Source of the DNA: a virus
Reading direction: 5' to 3' (one strand)
Length of the DNA: 36,685 nt
IMG/VR virus record: IMGVR_UViG_3300037502_000642
Location: 1 to 36,685 of that record
Part shown: positions 9,001 through 14,454 of the stretch, piece after piece
Numbering within the stretch: position 1 is the first letter of the stretch
Layout: every line of letters starts with the position of its first letter
The notes under the pieces: generated by a model
What the model saw: the letters and a program-made list of their open reading frames with translations, nothing else
The model's database searches: none
Told to the model about the DNA's origin: nothing
Translations under genes and position numbers: made by a program

Positions 9001-9400
9001 CGTTAATGGTTTGATATATGGGCATCAGGCTATGATTGCCTACAATAAAAAATTAACATTAAATAATGAAGGATTAGGATTGGACTTTACTATGGATGAT
9101 CCACATGAAGTAGTTGAACTTATGTCCGGTATAGCAAATTACAATACAGATGAGTTTAGTACATGGAGAACAGCATTTAGAGAAGTCATTAAATTGCAAT
9201 GGGATCGTACAGAAGTTAGTGATAAACGTTTAGAAGTTTGGCTAACTAAGGCAGAAGGGGAGTTTGCGCAGTATAGCCTAGATGGGGCAAGAGATGCTGT
9301 AGCATATTATTCTGAAGTAGGTGGGGAGTTTAACAAATTAAAACTCAGTTATGAATGGGATTGGCTACAACGTTATTTTGAAAATCGATATAAAAAATGA
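3062..9400 (+). CDS. Giant 2112-residue tandem-repeat protein with a glycosyltransferase-like C-terminal domain
   Basis: Residues 1-109 contain one diverged module. Residues 110-1437 hold 20 tandem modules of about 65 residues with the pattern NW....+D...FDFSWHPDDT.PPYIYQFGTQWQKTGGPRY (split by position, + is hydrophobic) and a YID/YVD near each end. Residues about 1470-1885 carry larger diverged units. Residues 1886-2112 form a distinct end domain (PMDIVFLSNGE, then TPWAFTVFAKL, then FDFNWQPDRLQMPKHYVF). The end domain and two preceding units (from about 1537 and 1667) share a strand-loop-helix half followed by the same W/FDF/P/HVF half that makes up the repeats, so the repeats look like half-domains. 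The layout is reminiscent of a GT-A glycosyltransferase, but I see no firm DXD motif. There is no signal peptide or membrane segment. It starts 3 bases after the carbamoyltransferase stop and ends in an ATGA overlap with the next gene. Function is unknown; late expression and neighbours suggest glycan or virion-surface work. Confidence 0.8.
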   Translation: MLRDVFYFGKKPNAHPRERLAKSLDDARMQASTKDFWIINEFCDYKNFDWDFDFEFLPDEDVWAEDHNNVWPSVYQKDSGTWLCAKQKSDITIYRNDVQPLKRKNEKNDNWVLHDLIDETKFDFGWHPDPTDPPYIYKWGSKFYPAQFQTVLEYRVPGAIDVKYMDTIVELLPQYERWVENHKIDRNKFDLSWRPDPMDPPYIYVWGNPHIDPTLESTLEYHTPGATDKKYMPEKLVVLPQWERWVEHTPVDKLRSEKNGFDFSWRPDPREPAYNYVWGNKFEDAEIVPTLEYRMADATQVKYMTERVDVLPQWERWSVIQDIEESTFDFSWRPDPREPLLNYIFGNELYDGTIMPTIEYRMEGATETKYIDNWTKPKFKSNKSLFEFLEDSDGLDYSWRPNPTSPPYIYAWGNQWNKPEDKVSVQYVVEGATEYKYMSERAIRKHCMDNWIIPSDVDVTGFDFSWEPSPADPAYIYEFGTQWQKTGGPKYVVPGATQVKYVDIFKVKKLPSRANWTIPKNVDVTNFDFSWHPDDTSPPYIYHFATQWATSGGPIYTVPGATEVKYIDDQVAKMLPDKTNWEYDSNLIDDTSFDFSWHPYVEDQPYIYVFGTQWQKTGGPRYITPGCHKNSPIKYIDTRILKAKRKPCMDNWVVLDNLNVIDFDYSWHPDDTEEAYIYQFGNNQYPAEIMPTVEYTVQGAKQFKYVHDIVATLGPDKTNWEIPKNIDDTGFDYSWKPNPKDPSYIYEFGTQWQKTGGPRYVAYKATEVKYVDTQKVKRLESKDNWTIPSNCDITGFDFSWHPDDTSPAYIYYFPTQWALSGGPVYTVPGATEVKYVEDQTAIATVDKTNWIVPDDVDADSFDFSWHPYVDDQPYIYQFGTQWQKTGGPRYVTPGCHKNSPVKYIDTRILKAKKKSSTNNWEIPDNLDVKDFDFSWHPDDTEEPFIYQFGTQWQKTGGPRYVVPGAKAFKYIDLQKAKRMPSMENWDVPSYVDIDGFDFSWHPDDTGEPYNYMFPTEWQQQGGPVYKMQGADSEAYMAHPVAKTKAQTDNWIIPNDIDVTEFALNWHPHPKDPPMVYQFGTQWQKTGGPKYISKHADSSSPIKYIDVSKAKKLPNKKNWKILHKYDVVDFDYSWHPDDTDEPFTYQFGNKYFSAEQMPTLEYRVKKSNKVKYIHEPVATLSEDRTNWEIPKDVDVTDFDFSWRPSPLDPPYIYQFGTQHQKTGGPRYVVKNATNIKYVDTLKARKLPTKQNWDIPPNIDIKDFDFSWHPDDTDPPYIYQYGTQWALTGGPRYIVPGATETKYVEGTIARVGSNMQNWEVPNDIAKEEFDFSWHPYAEDEPFIYQFGTQHQKTGGPRYIVPGATQVKYIDRRILKARKLPKKANWRISNGVTTSKFDFSWHPDDTSPPYIYQFGTIEDPIDGPKYLTPNNNGETVYLNRIELLEEVKTVDYPKYNIVTTLEDLITEHSTEIFWATRTDIDYSNFDFDWRPNIEQAQYVHVFGQSESIKSQTYFVNAVLWNKGFKEFNFVEKQDQKNVDELDMFFVDKGNPEAQKRFDTLKARYPKLQKTRYLNSWVDTVNRCCNRSSSALLWVLNSELDYTNFNFDYYPNPWQTKMVHVFGTQWSHWGTTFMVNRESFPADTKYIKIIEHLSNLNFVKENKAYATKCVHDIVLIDHGNKDISETIDFLKSKSNGDITIFKYVTSYLNTLRTVVSKLPNKKEHYVWICSSVCDYKTFDFSYIVDPFSRDNLHVFPSDKQKFGDTFFVDVNKLRELITSVELLEDYKVNYNQAQKAIRLPAPTVVVNEDTHVNAIHNLQDFPYTILVTEDNKNIDSVDVEPMSLWDSSTKNIIVTSVGATRIIVPNEVKDYVKTQLYDYPYIKKSSKLAMSTPMDIVFLSNGETGAEENYEHLLKITKGLKNRVVRVEGVKGRVAAYRAAVEASNTPWAFTVFAKLKVSAKFDFNWQPDRLQMPKHYVFQAKNPVNGLIYGHQAMIAYNKKLTLNNEGLGLDFTMDDPHEVVELMSGIANYNTDEFSTWRTAFREVIKLQWDRTEVSDKRLEVWLTKAEGEFAQYSLDGARDAVAYYSEVGGEFNKLKLSYEWDWLQRYFENRYKK
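3389..7372 (+). repeat. Twenty tandem ~195-bp coding repeats with a four-unit higher order
   Basis: Module starts (the NW or RW positions) recur about every 65 codons. From residue 450 on, four module types alternate as A-B-C-D. A has a P.P.DP core and ends like VKKLPS. B has TQWA..GGP or a similar variant. C has HPY..D followed in two copies by an insert GCHKNSP and RILKAK. D has HPDDTEE or DDTDE and, in two copies, an AE.MPT.EY segment. Cassettes start at residues 450 (nt 4409), 719 (nt 5216) and 1185 (nt 6614); the third cassette is short. The five modules before residue 450 are of an older, more uniform type. Confidence 0.85.
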
Positions 9401-10161
9401 TCGACAATATAAGAGTACCTTCATTCGCTAATCAATCACTGGAATATTTAGGGTGTGATAGTCCTACTAGTCCTGGACTACTGCAACAATTTAATAATGA
9501 TTTAACTGAGTATTATGATTATCCTTATTATATAGATTACAAATTTAATAGTAGGGGATTTAGAGATACAGAATGGCCTAATACTGTTGAGAATAAGATA
9601 TGGTGTGTGGGTGACAGTGCAACATTAGGTATGGGTATTCCAGAAGAGTTTAGATATTCTTCATTATTACCCAATACTATTAATTGCAGTAGGATATTAG
9701 CAGATAATGAATGGTTACACGATAATGCTATCAATATATTACAGCATGCCTCACCAAGGTTAGTTATCATGCAGTGGACTTATTTTCATAGAAATTATAT
9801 GGGACCTGAAAAACAAAAAAACCCAAAAGGATCATACGGAGAATTAATTTGGGGAAGAATGGTAAACTTTAAAAATTTATTTATAGATCAGGATAAGTAT
9901 GATGCGGACTACCTATTGCATGTAATTAAAAAAGTTGAAGAATTTAATAAAACATCTAATGTTATACATTTGTTAACTCCTAATTTTCATGATGGATTTA
10001 ATTTTTTAAGTAAAGTAAAAGATTCAGTAAAACATGTGATCCATATTGATTGGATTGATAATTCCAGAGACAAGTATTTTCATTATGGAGTTCAAAGTCA
10101 TAGATTGCTTTCTAAAAAAATAGTAGATTTGTGTAATGAAAAAAATATTAATATTTGGTGA
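9397..10161 (+). CDS. SGNH/GDSL-hydrolase-like protein
   Basis: This 254-residue protein has block I as IWCVGDSATLGMGIPEE (about residues 68-84), a canonical GDS with the Ser nucleophile. A strand RLVIMQWTYFHRNYM follows near residue 122 (block III region), and HYGVQSHRLLSKKIVDL near the C terminus would supply the catalytic His of block V. About 65 residues precede block I, including SRGFRDTEWPN, which is common in front of this fold. The likely role is O-deacylation or esterase-type action on a sugar or lipid; the substrate is unknown. It starts in an ATGA overlap with the giant repeat gene and overlaps the next SGNH-like gene by 26 bases. Confidence 0.65.
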   Translation: MIDNIRVPSFANQSLEYLGCDSPTSPGLLQQFNNDLTEYYDYPYYIDYKFNSRGFRDTEWPNTVENKIWCVGDSATLGMGIPEEFRYSSLLPNTINCSRILADNEWLHDNAINILQHASPRLVIMQWTYFHRNYMGPEKQKNPKGSYGELIWGRMVNFKNLFIDQDKYDADYLLHVIKKVEEFNKTSNVIHLLTPNFHDGFNFLSKVKDSVKHVIHIDWIDNSRDKYFHYGVQSHRLLSKKIVDLCNEKNINIW

Positions 10162-10735
10162 TAGTTTTGCAGCCGACTGGAGTGTCAAGTATATAGAATA
10201 CAAAGGTTGGCCAAATCTCTTACAAGAACAATTTGATGTTACTAACATTGCTCAGGCTGGCGTTTCTGAATTTAAAATATATAAACAGTTGTTGACAGTT
10301 AATGTTGCGGACTATGATATTTTTATAGTCTCTCATACTAGTCCATATAGAATACCTGTTAGAAAACATCCGGTGCATCATTTGGATTCGTTACACAGTA
10401 ATGCAGATTTAATTTATACAGATATTGAGTTCCATTCAAACAGATTGAAAAATATTTTCAATTTTCCATTAAGAACTGCAATTAATTTTTATAAACACTT
10501 GTATGATGAAGAATTTTACACACTAACATATAATATGTTGCGTGACAAAATCAATGACATATTAACGAACAAAAGAGTAATATGTGTTAGTAATTTTCAC
10601 AATAAGTACGAATATTATGAGCAAAACTGCTTAGATTTCTCATATCTATACCCTAAATATAAGGGTACAGTAAATCATTTTTCAGAAGAAGGAAATCGCA
10701 TAATTTTTGGCAAAATCCTAAGCGAAATAAACTAA
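10136..10735 (+). CDS. SGNH/GDSL-hydrolase-like protein
   Basis: This 199-residue protein begins with block I at once (MKKILIFGDSFAADW, Ser in GDS). It continues with TNIAQAGVSEFKIYKQL (block II-like Gly), DIFIVSHTSPYR (block III-like strand) and a C-terminal VNHFSEEGNRIIFGKIL that fits block V with its catalytic His. That is the complete minimal SGNH fold at the usual length of about 200 residues. It lies at the 3' end of the block that opens at 751 and overlaps its upstream SGNH-like neighbour. The substrate cannot be read from the sequence. Confidence 0.65.
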   Translation: MKKILIFGDSFAADWSVKYIEYKGWPNLLQEQFDVTNIAQAGVSEFKIYKQLLTVNVADYDIFIVSHTSPYRIPVRKHPVHHLDSLHSNADLIYTDIEFHSNRLKNIFNFPLRTAINFYKHLYDEEFYTLTYNMLRDKINDILTNKRVICVSNFHNKYEYYEQNCLDFSYLYPKYKGTVNHFSEEGNRIIFGKILSEIN

Positions 10736-10796
10736 TATTTTATCTTTTTCACAGGTTAGTAAATATTACTTTCGATGTTTAAAGGAGAATAAACTA

Positions 10797-11336
10797 ATGA
10801 AAAAACTCGCAATTGCGTTATTAATCGCTGCAGGTATGGGCTCTGCTCAAGCCGCTAACTTTTTTGACTTTGAAGTTCAAACAGTTAAGGACAGCAAAAC
10901 CAAAGCAGAAAGCACTGCGCAGTATCTACGTGTAGGAAAAGATATGGCAGGCTTGCACTTTGGCTTACAAGCACGTACTCAGGCGTTTGATGGCGGCGGT
11001 ATGGTCAATAGCATTGAAGCAACAGCAGGTAAAGACCTTGTAAAAGGACTTCATACTTTTGCCGGTGTTGGCTATGACAATGGCTTTAACGGGTCAGGTT
11101 CATTCCAATATGGTCTTGTTGGTGCATCAACCGGTGCTAAGGTTGGACCTTTCTTTGGCTATGCCGGAGTAAAGACACGTGTAAACTGGGAGAGTGCTAA
11201 TCCAAAGCAAACAGTTGCATTCGCAGGTTTAAGTTATCCACTTAACAAGCATGCAAGCGTAAGCGCAGGATATAGCAAGTCATACCAAGATATCAAGGAA
11301 GATGCTTGGGGTGCAGGTATACGTTTTAGTTTCTAA
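10797..11336 (+). CDS. Outer-membrane beta-barrel protein with signal peptide
   Basis: The 179-residue product starts with a clear Sec signal peptide (MKKLAIALLIAAGMGSAQA, cleavage expected after residue 19). The mature part has alternating strands rich in Gly and aromatics and ends in AGIRFSF. A terminal Phe with alternating hydrophobic residues is the signal recognised by the BAM assembly machinery. At about 160 mature residues it fits an 8-stranded barrel. It has its own strong ribosome binding site (AAAGGAGAAT) and is followed by an intrinsic terminator. A phage-encoded barrel could change host surface properties, for example to block superinfection as proposed for lambda Lom, but this is inference. 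Gly- and Ala-rich composition unlike neighbouring genes suggests acquisition from a host. Confidence 0.75.
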   Translation: MKKLAIALLIAAGMGSAQAANFFDFEVQTVKDSKTKAESTAQYLRVGKDMAGLHFGLQARTQAFDGGGMVNSIEATAGKDLVKGLHTFAGVGYDNGFNGSGSFQYGLVGASTGAKVGPFFGYAGVKTRVNWESANPKQTVAFAGLSYPLNKHASVSAGYSKSYQDIKEDAWGAGIRFSF

Positions 11337-11357
11337 TTTGATTTATTCAAATTAAAG

Positions 11358-11384
11358 AACGGGCTGGCAACAGCCCGTTTTTTA
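11358..11384 (+). terminator. Intrinsic terminator after the beta-barrel gene
   Basis: AACGGGCT (11358-11365) and AGCCCGTT (11372-11379) form an 8-bp GC-rich stem with a 6-base loop, followed by a run of T. It lies 21 bases after the barrel stop and directly before the -35 box of the next promoter. Confidence 0.9.
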
Positions 11385-11413
11385 TTGACTTCTGTAATTC
11401 ATCAATATATAAT
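11385..11413 (+). promoter_or_regulatory. Sigma-70 promoter for a leaderless methyltransferase mRNA
   Basis: TTGACT (11385-11390), a 17-base spacer and a perfect TATAAT (11408-11413). The ATG of the next gene is at 11420, seven bases after the last T, which is where transcription should start. No Shine-Dalgarno is present. Confidence 0.8.
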
Positions 11414-11419
11414 ATTGAT

Positions 11420-12691
11420 ATGGCAAATCCAATTGTTGCGCAATACATCAGTACTCATGTAGATAGTAGGGGAATACCATGCATTGAAAATGATGAATGG
11501 AACGCACTCATACAACAATATAGCAAAGAAGATATAAAAGAAGAACTGGCTAACTATATTGTTGATAATAAGATTCCTTTCCCAACTAAAGAAATAATCA
11601 AAAAAGAATTTGAAGATTTGTTCATTCGTTTTGCCAATACATCTATGTTAGGCGAATACAAAGACTTCCATACTGTATTAGAAAAGTTTGATTACAAATA
11701 CAAGTACGTTGATAATCCATTAGGCGTCATTGATAAGTCACACACATATAATAGTGTCAGCAATTACTTTCAGCAAGAGAATCGTATGCGTTGTGGAAGT
11801 AATCTAGTAGACAGTCCTTGGGACATATGGCACGATAAAGAAAAACTAAAAAGAATGAATTGGCACTTTTGGCGTAGTGGTGCATTGGGCAACAGTGATG
11901 TTGATGATAGTACATTTCGTAGTGGATTTAGAATTGGCACATACACTGCTACACAATTTAAGCCTAGCGTAGCAAAAGCATTATATGAAAAGCATAGTGC
12001 CAAATATGTACTAGACACAAGCAGTGGTTGGGGAGACAGACTTGCAGGCTTTTATGCAACACCCTGTACTGAATGGTATGTGGGTTGTGATCCTAATCCT
12101 GAAGTATTTGAAATGTATAAACAACAATGCTTGGAGTACGAACGATTGTTAGGTAGCAATCCAACTGTTGTGGAGGATGAAAACTTCTTTAGCATTACAG
12201 GTACAAAGAGTGTAGAGATTTGGAATCTACCCAGCGAGGATGTTAATTGGAGTATCTACGAAGATACATTTGATTTTTACTTTACTAGCCCGCCCTATTA
12301 CGAAACAGAACGATATGCTAGCAATAATGCAAGTACACAGAGTTGGCACAGATATCCTGACTTTGACAGTTGGAAAAATAAATTCTTTTTTCCTGTCAAC
12401 GAAAAGATTTTTAAAACGTTAAAAGATAATGCGTACATGATGATCAACATTATTGAACCTAGAATAGCAAAAGGCACAAGGCTAAATCTATGTGATGATA
12501 TGGTAGATCATTTAGTAAGTATTGGAGCAAGTTATATTGGTAAGATTGGAATGCGTATGCAGGCTAGACCTCATGCTATAGTAAACACAGTTAAAAATAG
12601 CGTTTTTGTAGAACCCATATGGGTTTTTAGAAAAAACAGTAATGAATACAATGGCTTAGAGACTAATATGTTTAACACGTTTTTTGGGTAA
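11420..12691 (+). CDS. DNA methyltransferase (amino-type, TSPPYY motif)
   Basis: This 423-residue protein has a SAM-binding motif I (YVLDTSSGWGDRLAGF, from residue 196), an acidic ligand segment GCDPNP (222-227) and the catalytic motif IV TSPPYY (289-294). The (D/N/S/T)PP(Y/F) core is typical of N4-cytosine and N6-adenine methyltransferases, so the likely role is DNA base modification against host restriction, though RNA methylation by related Trm11-like enzymes cannot be excluded. About 190 N-terminal residues have no recognisable domain and could contribute to target recognition. No partner nuclease is nearby, so it looks solitary. It is driven by its own sigma-70 promoter as a leaderless transcript. 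Confidence 0.75.
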   Translation: MANPIVAQYISTHVDSRGIPCIENDEWNALIQQYSKEDIKEELANYIVDNKIPFPTKEIIKKEFEDLFIRFANTSMLGEYKDFHTVLEKFDYKYKYVDNPLGVIDKSHTYNSVSNYFQQENRMRCGSNLVDSPWDIWHDKEKLKRMNWHFWRSGALGNSDVDDSTFRSGFRIGTYTATQFKPSVAKALYEKHSAKYVLDTSSGWGDRLAGFYATPCTEWYVGCDPNPEVFEMYKQQCLEYERLLGSNPTVVEDENFFSITGTKSVEIWNLPSEDVNWSIYEDTFDFYFTSPPYYETERYASNNASTQSWHRYPDFDSWKNKFFFPVNEKIFKTLKDNAYMMINIIEPRIAKGTRLNLCDDMVDHLVSIGASYIGKIGMRMQARPHAIVNTVKNSVFVEPIWVFRKNSNEYNGLETNMFNTFFG

Positions 12692-12699
12692 ACGCATAT

Positions 12700-12728
12700 T
12701 TGACAAATATTACAAATATAAATACAAT
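12700..12728 (+). promoter_or_regulatory. Sigma-70-like promoter overlapping a late box
   Basis: TTGACA (12700-12705), 17-base spacer, TACAAT (12723-12728). The late box TATAAATA (12717-12724) overlaps the -10, so one site could serve both early and late polymerase. The predicted sigma-70 start is at the ATG at 12735, seven bases after the -10, the same geometry as at 11413/11420. Confidence 0.6.
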
Positions 12729-12734
12729 ATGAAC

Positions 12735-12848
12735 ATGGATAGTACGCAAAGGTTGGTTTTATTAGGTTTTGGTGCCCTTGTAGGGTCATACACCCTCTAC
12801 AAGTTGGCTTTAGAAGCATGGTGTATAATTTATGGGCTTATTTACTAA
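12735..12848 (+). CDS. 37-residue single-span membrane protein
   Basis: The short frame can start at ATG 12729 or ATG 12735. I prefer 12735, where the overlapping promoter predicts the transcript start. The product has one hydrophobic stretch (LVLLGFGALVGSYTLY), then KLALEAW and a second short hydrophobic end, so it probably sits in the inner membrane. It ends 14 bases before the next ATG. There is no family recognition. It is short enough to be a chance frame; good hydrophobicity and the promoter position are the support. Confidence 0.45.
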   Translation: MDSTQRLVLLGFGALVGSYTLYKLALEAWCIIYGLIY

Positions 12849-12862
12849 GTCAGGAGAAAATC

Positions 12863-13237
12863 ATGAAAGCACTTGTTGCAGGTATCCTAGGTCTTTTTGC
12901 TCTTACTGCTAATGCAGGAGGTATCGATTGCCGTTCAGGAGTAGACCACAAACACCCCGCTTGTTTTGTAAGACCACATGTTGTACATGTACATCATGGG
13001 CATCGTCATCATCATTGGAATCATCACAGACACGCCCCTGTGATTGTACATCGTAGTCATAATGATTGGGTAGTACCACTAGTGGGTGGAGTAATTTTAG
13101 GTGCAGTTATTAATGAGGCAGCAGACCGTCGTAATGATAACCCTGCTCCTAATACGTCAGTAAACTGCACAGAATGGCGTGAAGTAATACAGAGTGATGG
13201 AACAATTGCCCGCGAACGTACCTGTTATCAAAAGTAA
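12863..13237 (+). CDS. Exported His-rich protein with a glycine-zipper segment
   Basis: The start is placed at ATG 12863, which has an excellent Shine-Dalgarno (AGGAGAAAATC) and gives a proper signal peptide (MKALVAGILGLFALTANA, cleavage near residue 18). The in-frame ATG at 12818 would bury the signal. The 124-residue product has two Cys soon after cleavage, a very His-rich stretch (about residues 34-63, HHGHRHHHWNHH in its middle) that could bind metal ions, a hydrophobic Gly-patterned segment VVPLVGGVILGAVINEA and a C-terminal domain with two more Cys. Location should be periplasm or envelope. Function is unknown; metal binding is inferred from composition only. It resembles host envelope proteins more than phage ones. 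Confidence 0.75.
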   Translation: MKALVAGILGLFALTANAGGIDCRSGVDHKHPACFVRPHVVHVHHGHRHHHWNHHRHAPVIVHRSHNDWVVPLVGGVILGAVINEAADRRNDNPAPNTSVNCTEWREVIQSDGTIARERTCYQK

Positions 13238-14318
13238 GCACCGCTACGATAATGCATTTATAACTGTAGATGCATGGGACTCTTTCGATAAAAAGGAAGA
13301 GTTTCATCAAAAAATTTTAAAATCATCTACAGAACAGATTGTATATTTAGGCCAAAATGAGTGGGACTACTACAGTGGTGCCGCTCTTCCTAAATTTAAT
13401 GCGGCGTTAGAGCATTTAAAAAATCAAGATAGAATATTTCATATTGTTACAAGTGGATTTCCGTATCACAAAGAACCAATTGATCCTAATTTAAAAGTCT
13501 ATCATTGGGTAGATTGGTTTATGAAAAAAACATTTACTAGGTGTATTAATACTTCTAAAGATGTAGACAGATCAAGATTCGCAGAGTTTCGCTATTATTC
13601 TCAATCGTTAGAAAACACAACATTCGATCATTATCTAACATCATTAAATCATAGGTCTCATGCACACAGATGCCATATGATGGATTTAATTGCAAAAAAT
13701 AATCTTATCGAGGGTAATGCAATTAGTTGGCACAACTTAGTGGGTAACGGTAGTATGGCAGATATGTATGATTGGGAATACTTTACACCAAGAGTGCTAT
13801 CATTAAGTGATAATTTCAATGACGAATGGAATACTCCGCCAACACAATACTTTAAATCTTTTATGCAGGTAGTTAGTGAGAGTTCTCAAAATGTTAAAAT
13901 CTTTACGGAAAAGACGGCTATGGCATTAATTTCGCATAAGCCATTTTTGATAGCAGGACCTATGCATATACATCAAACTTTAAAAGATTTAAATTTTGAA
14001 TTATACGATGACATATTTGATTACTCATTTGACAATGAACCAAATCAAGGAAAAAGGTATCAGATGATTATGGATAATTTTGTAAGAATCCAACAGGAAA
14101 ACACTCTAGGTGATTTAGTAAAACTGCAAGAAAAAATTAAATCAAAGATTGTCTATAATTTTGAAAATTTAAAAAAGAATGTGTTTGATTTTTCTACAGT
14201 CCCTCCCATTGTTAGAAAAATATTTGAGGTTTATAAAATTACAGGTGAGGATGTGGGGCATTGGTCAAATGGAGCATTAGCATGTTTAGATGACCATCGC
14301 AGAGAATTTTATAAATAA
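13197..14318 (+). CDS. Glycosyltransferase-like protein (GT10/exostosin-like end domain)
   Basis: This 373-residue protein overlaps the 3' end of the His-rich gene. A GTG directly precedes the chosen ATG and neither has a clear Shine-Dalgarno, so the start is uncertain. The recognisable part is the segment SESSQNVKIFTEKT followed by HKPFLIAGPMHIHQTLKDL and FDYSFDNE. This (F.TEK....KPF...G....L...+F) pattern is shared by fucosyltransferase-like and exostosin-like proteins where it binds the sugar nucleotide. The N-terminal half has YLGQNEWDYYSG and HWVDWF without an assigned role. The last codons contain a late promoter box (14310-14317) for the tmRNA unit. The family call is tentative. Confidence 0.6.
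   Translation: MEQLPANVPVIKSKHRYDNAFITVDAWDSFDKKEEFHQKILKSSTEQIVYLGQNEWDYYSGAALPKFNAALEHLKNQDRIFHIVTSGFPYHKEPIDPNLKVYHWVDWFMKKTFTRCINTSKDVDRSRFAEFRYYSQSLENTTFDHYLTSLNHRSHAHRCHMMDLIAKNNLIEGNAISWHNLVGNGSMADMYDWEYFTPRVLSLSDNFNDEWNTPPTQYFKSFMQVVSESSQNVKIFTEKTAMALISHKPFLIAGPMHIHQTLKDLNFELYDDIFDYSFDNEPNQGKRYQMIMDNFVRIQQENTLGDLVKLQEKIKSKIVYNFENLKKNVFDFSTVPPIVRKIFEVYKITGEDVGHWSNGALACLDDHRREFYK
14310..14317 (+). promoter_or_regulatory. T4-type late promoter box for the tmRNA unit
   Basis: An exact TATAAATA lies within the last codons and stop of the preceding gene. T4 spacing puts the start near 14323, immediately before TGCTGT (14325-14330), the proposed first paired strand of the tmRNA acceptor piece. 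Confidence 0.6.
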
Positions 14319-14322
14319 GTTT

Positions 14323-14386
14323 ATTGCTGTATGAAGCAAAGAGAAAAGTGTTCTGGACGGCGGTTCGAATCCGCCCAGGTCCACCA
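14323..14386 (+). ncRNA. tmRNA acceptor piece (3' half, encoded upstream)
   Basis: About 64 bases from the predicted late start to the encoded CCA. It holds the whole T-arm and the 3' acceptor strand. There is no anticodon or D-arm upstream, so it is not a tRNA gene. The 5' boundary is inferred from the promoter. Confidence 0.8.
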
Positions 14387-14454
14387 TATACGCACTATTG
14401 CATAAAACCGACTCAATCATCCGAGTGCAGGCAAACCATTAGTGCTTATATGAC

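Noticed and set aside
14351-14386. Possible ordinary tRNA gene ending in CCA
   Set aside because: Only a T-arm and acceptor 3' strand are present; upstream there is no anticodon arm, D-arm or 5' acceptor strand. The partner strand lies downstream at 14455, as in a permuted tmRNA.
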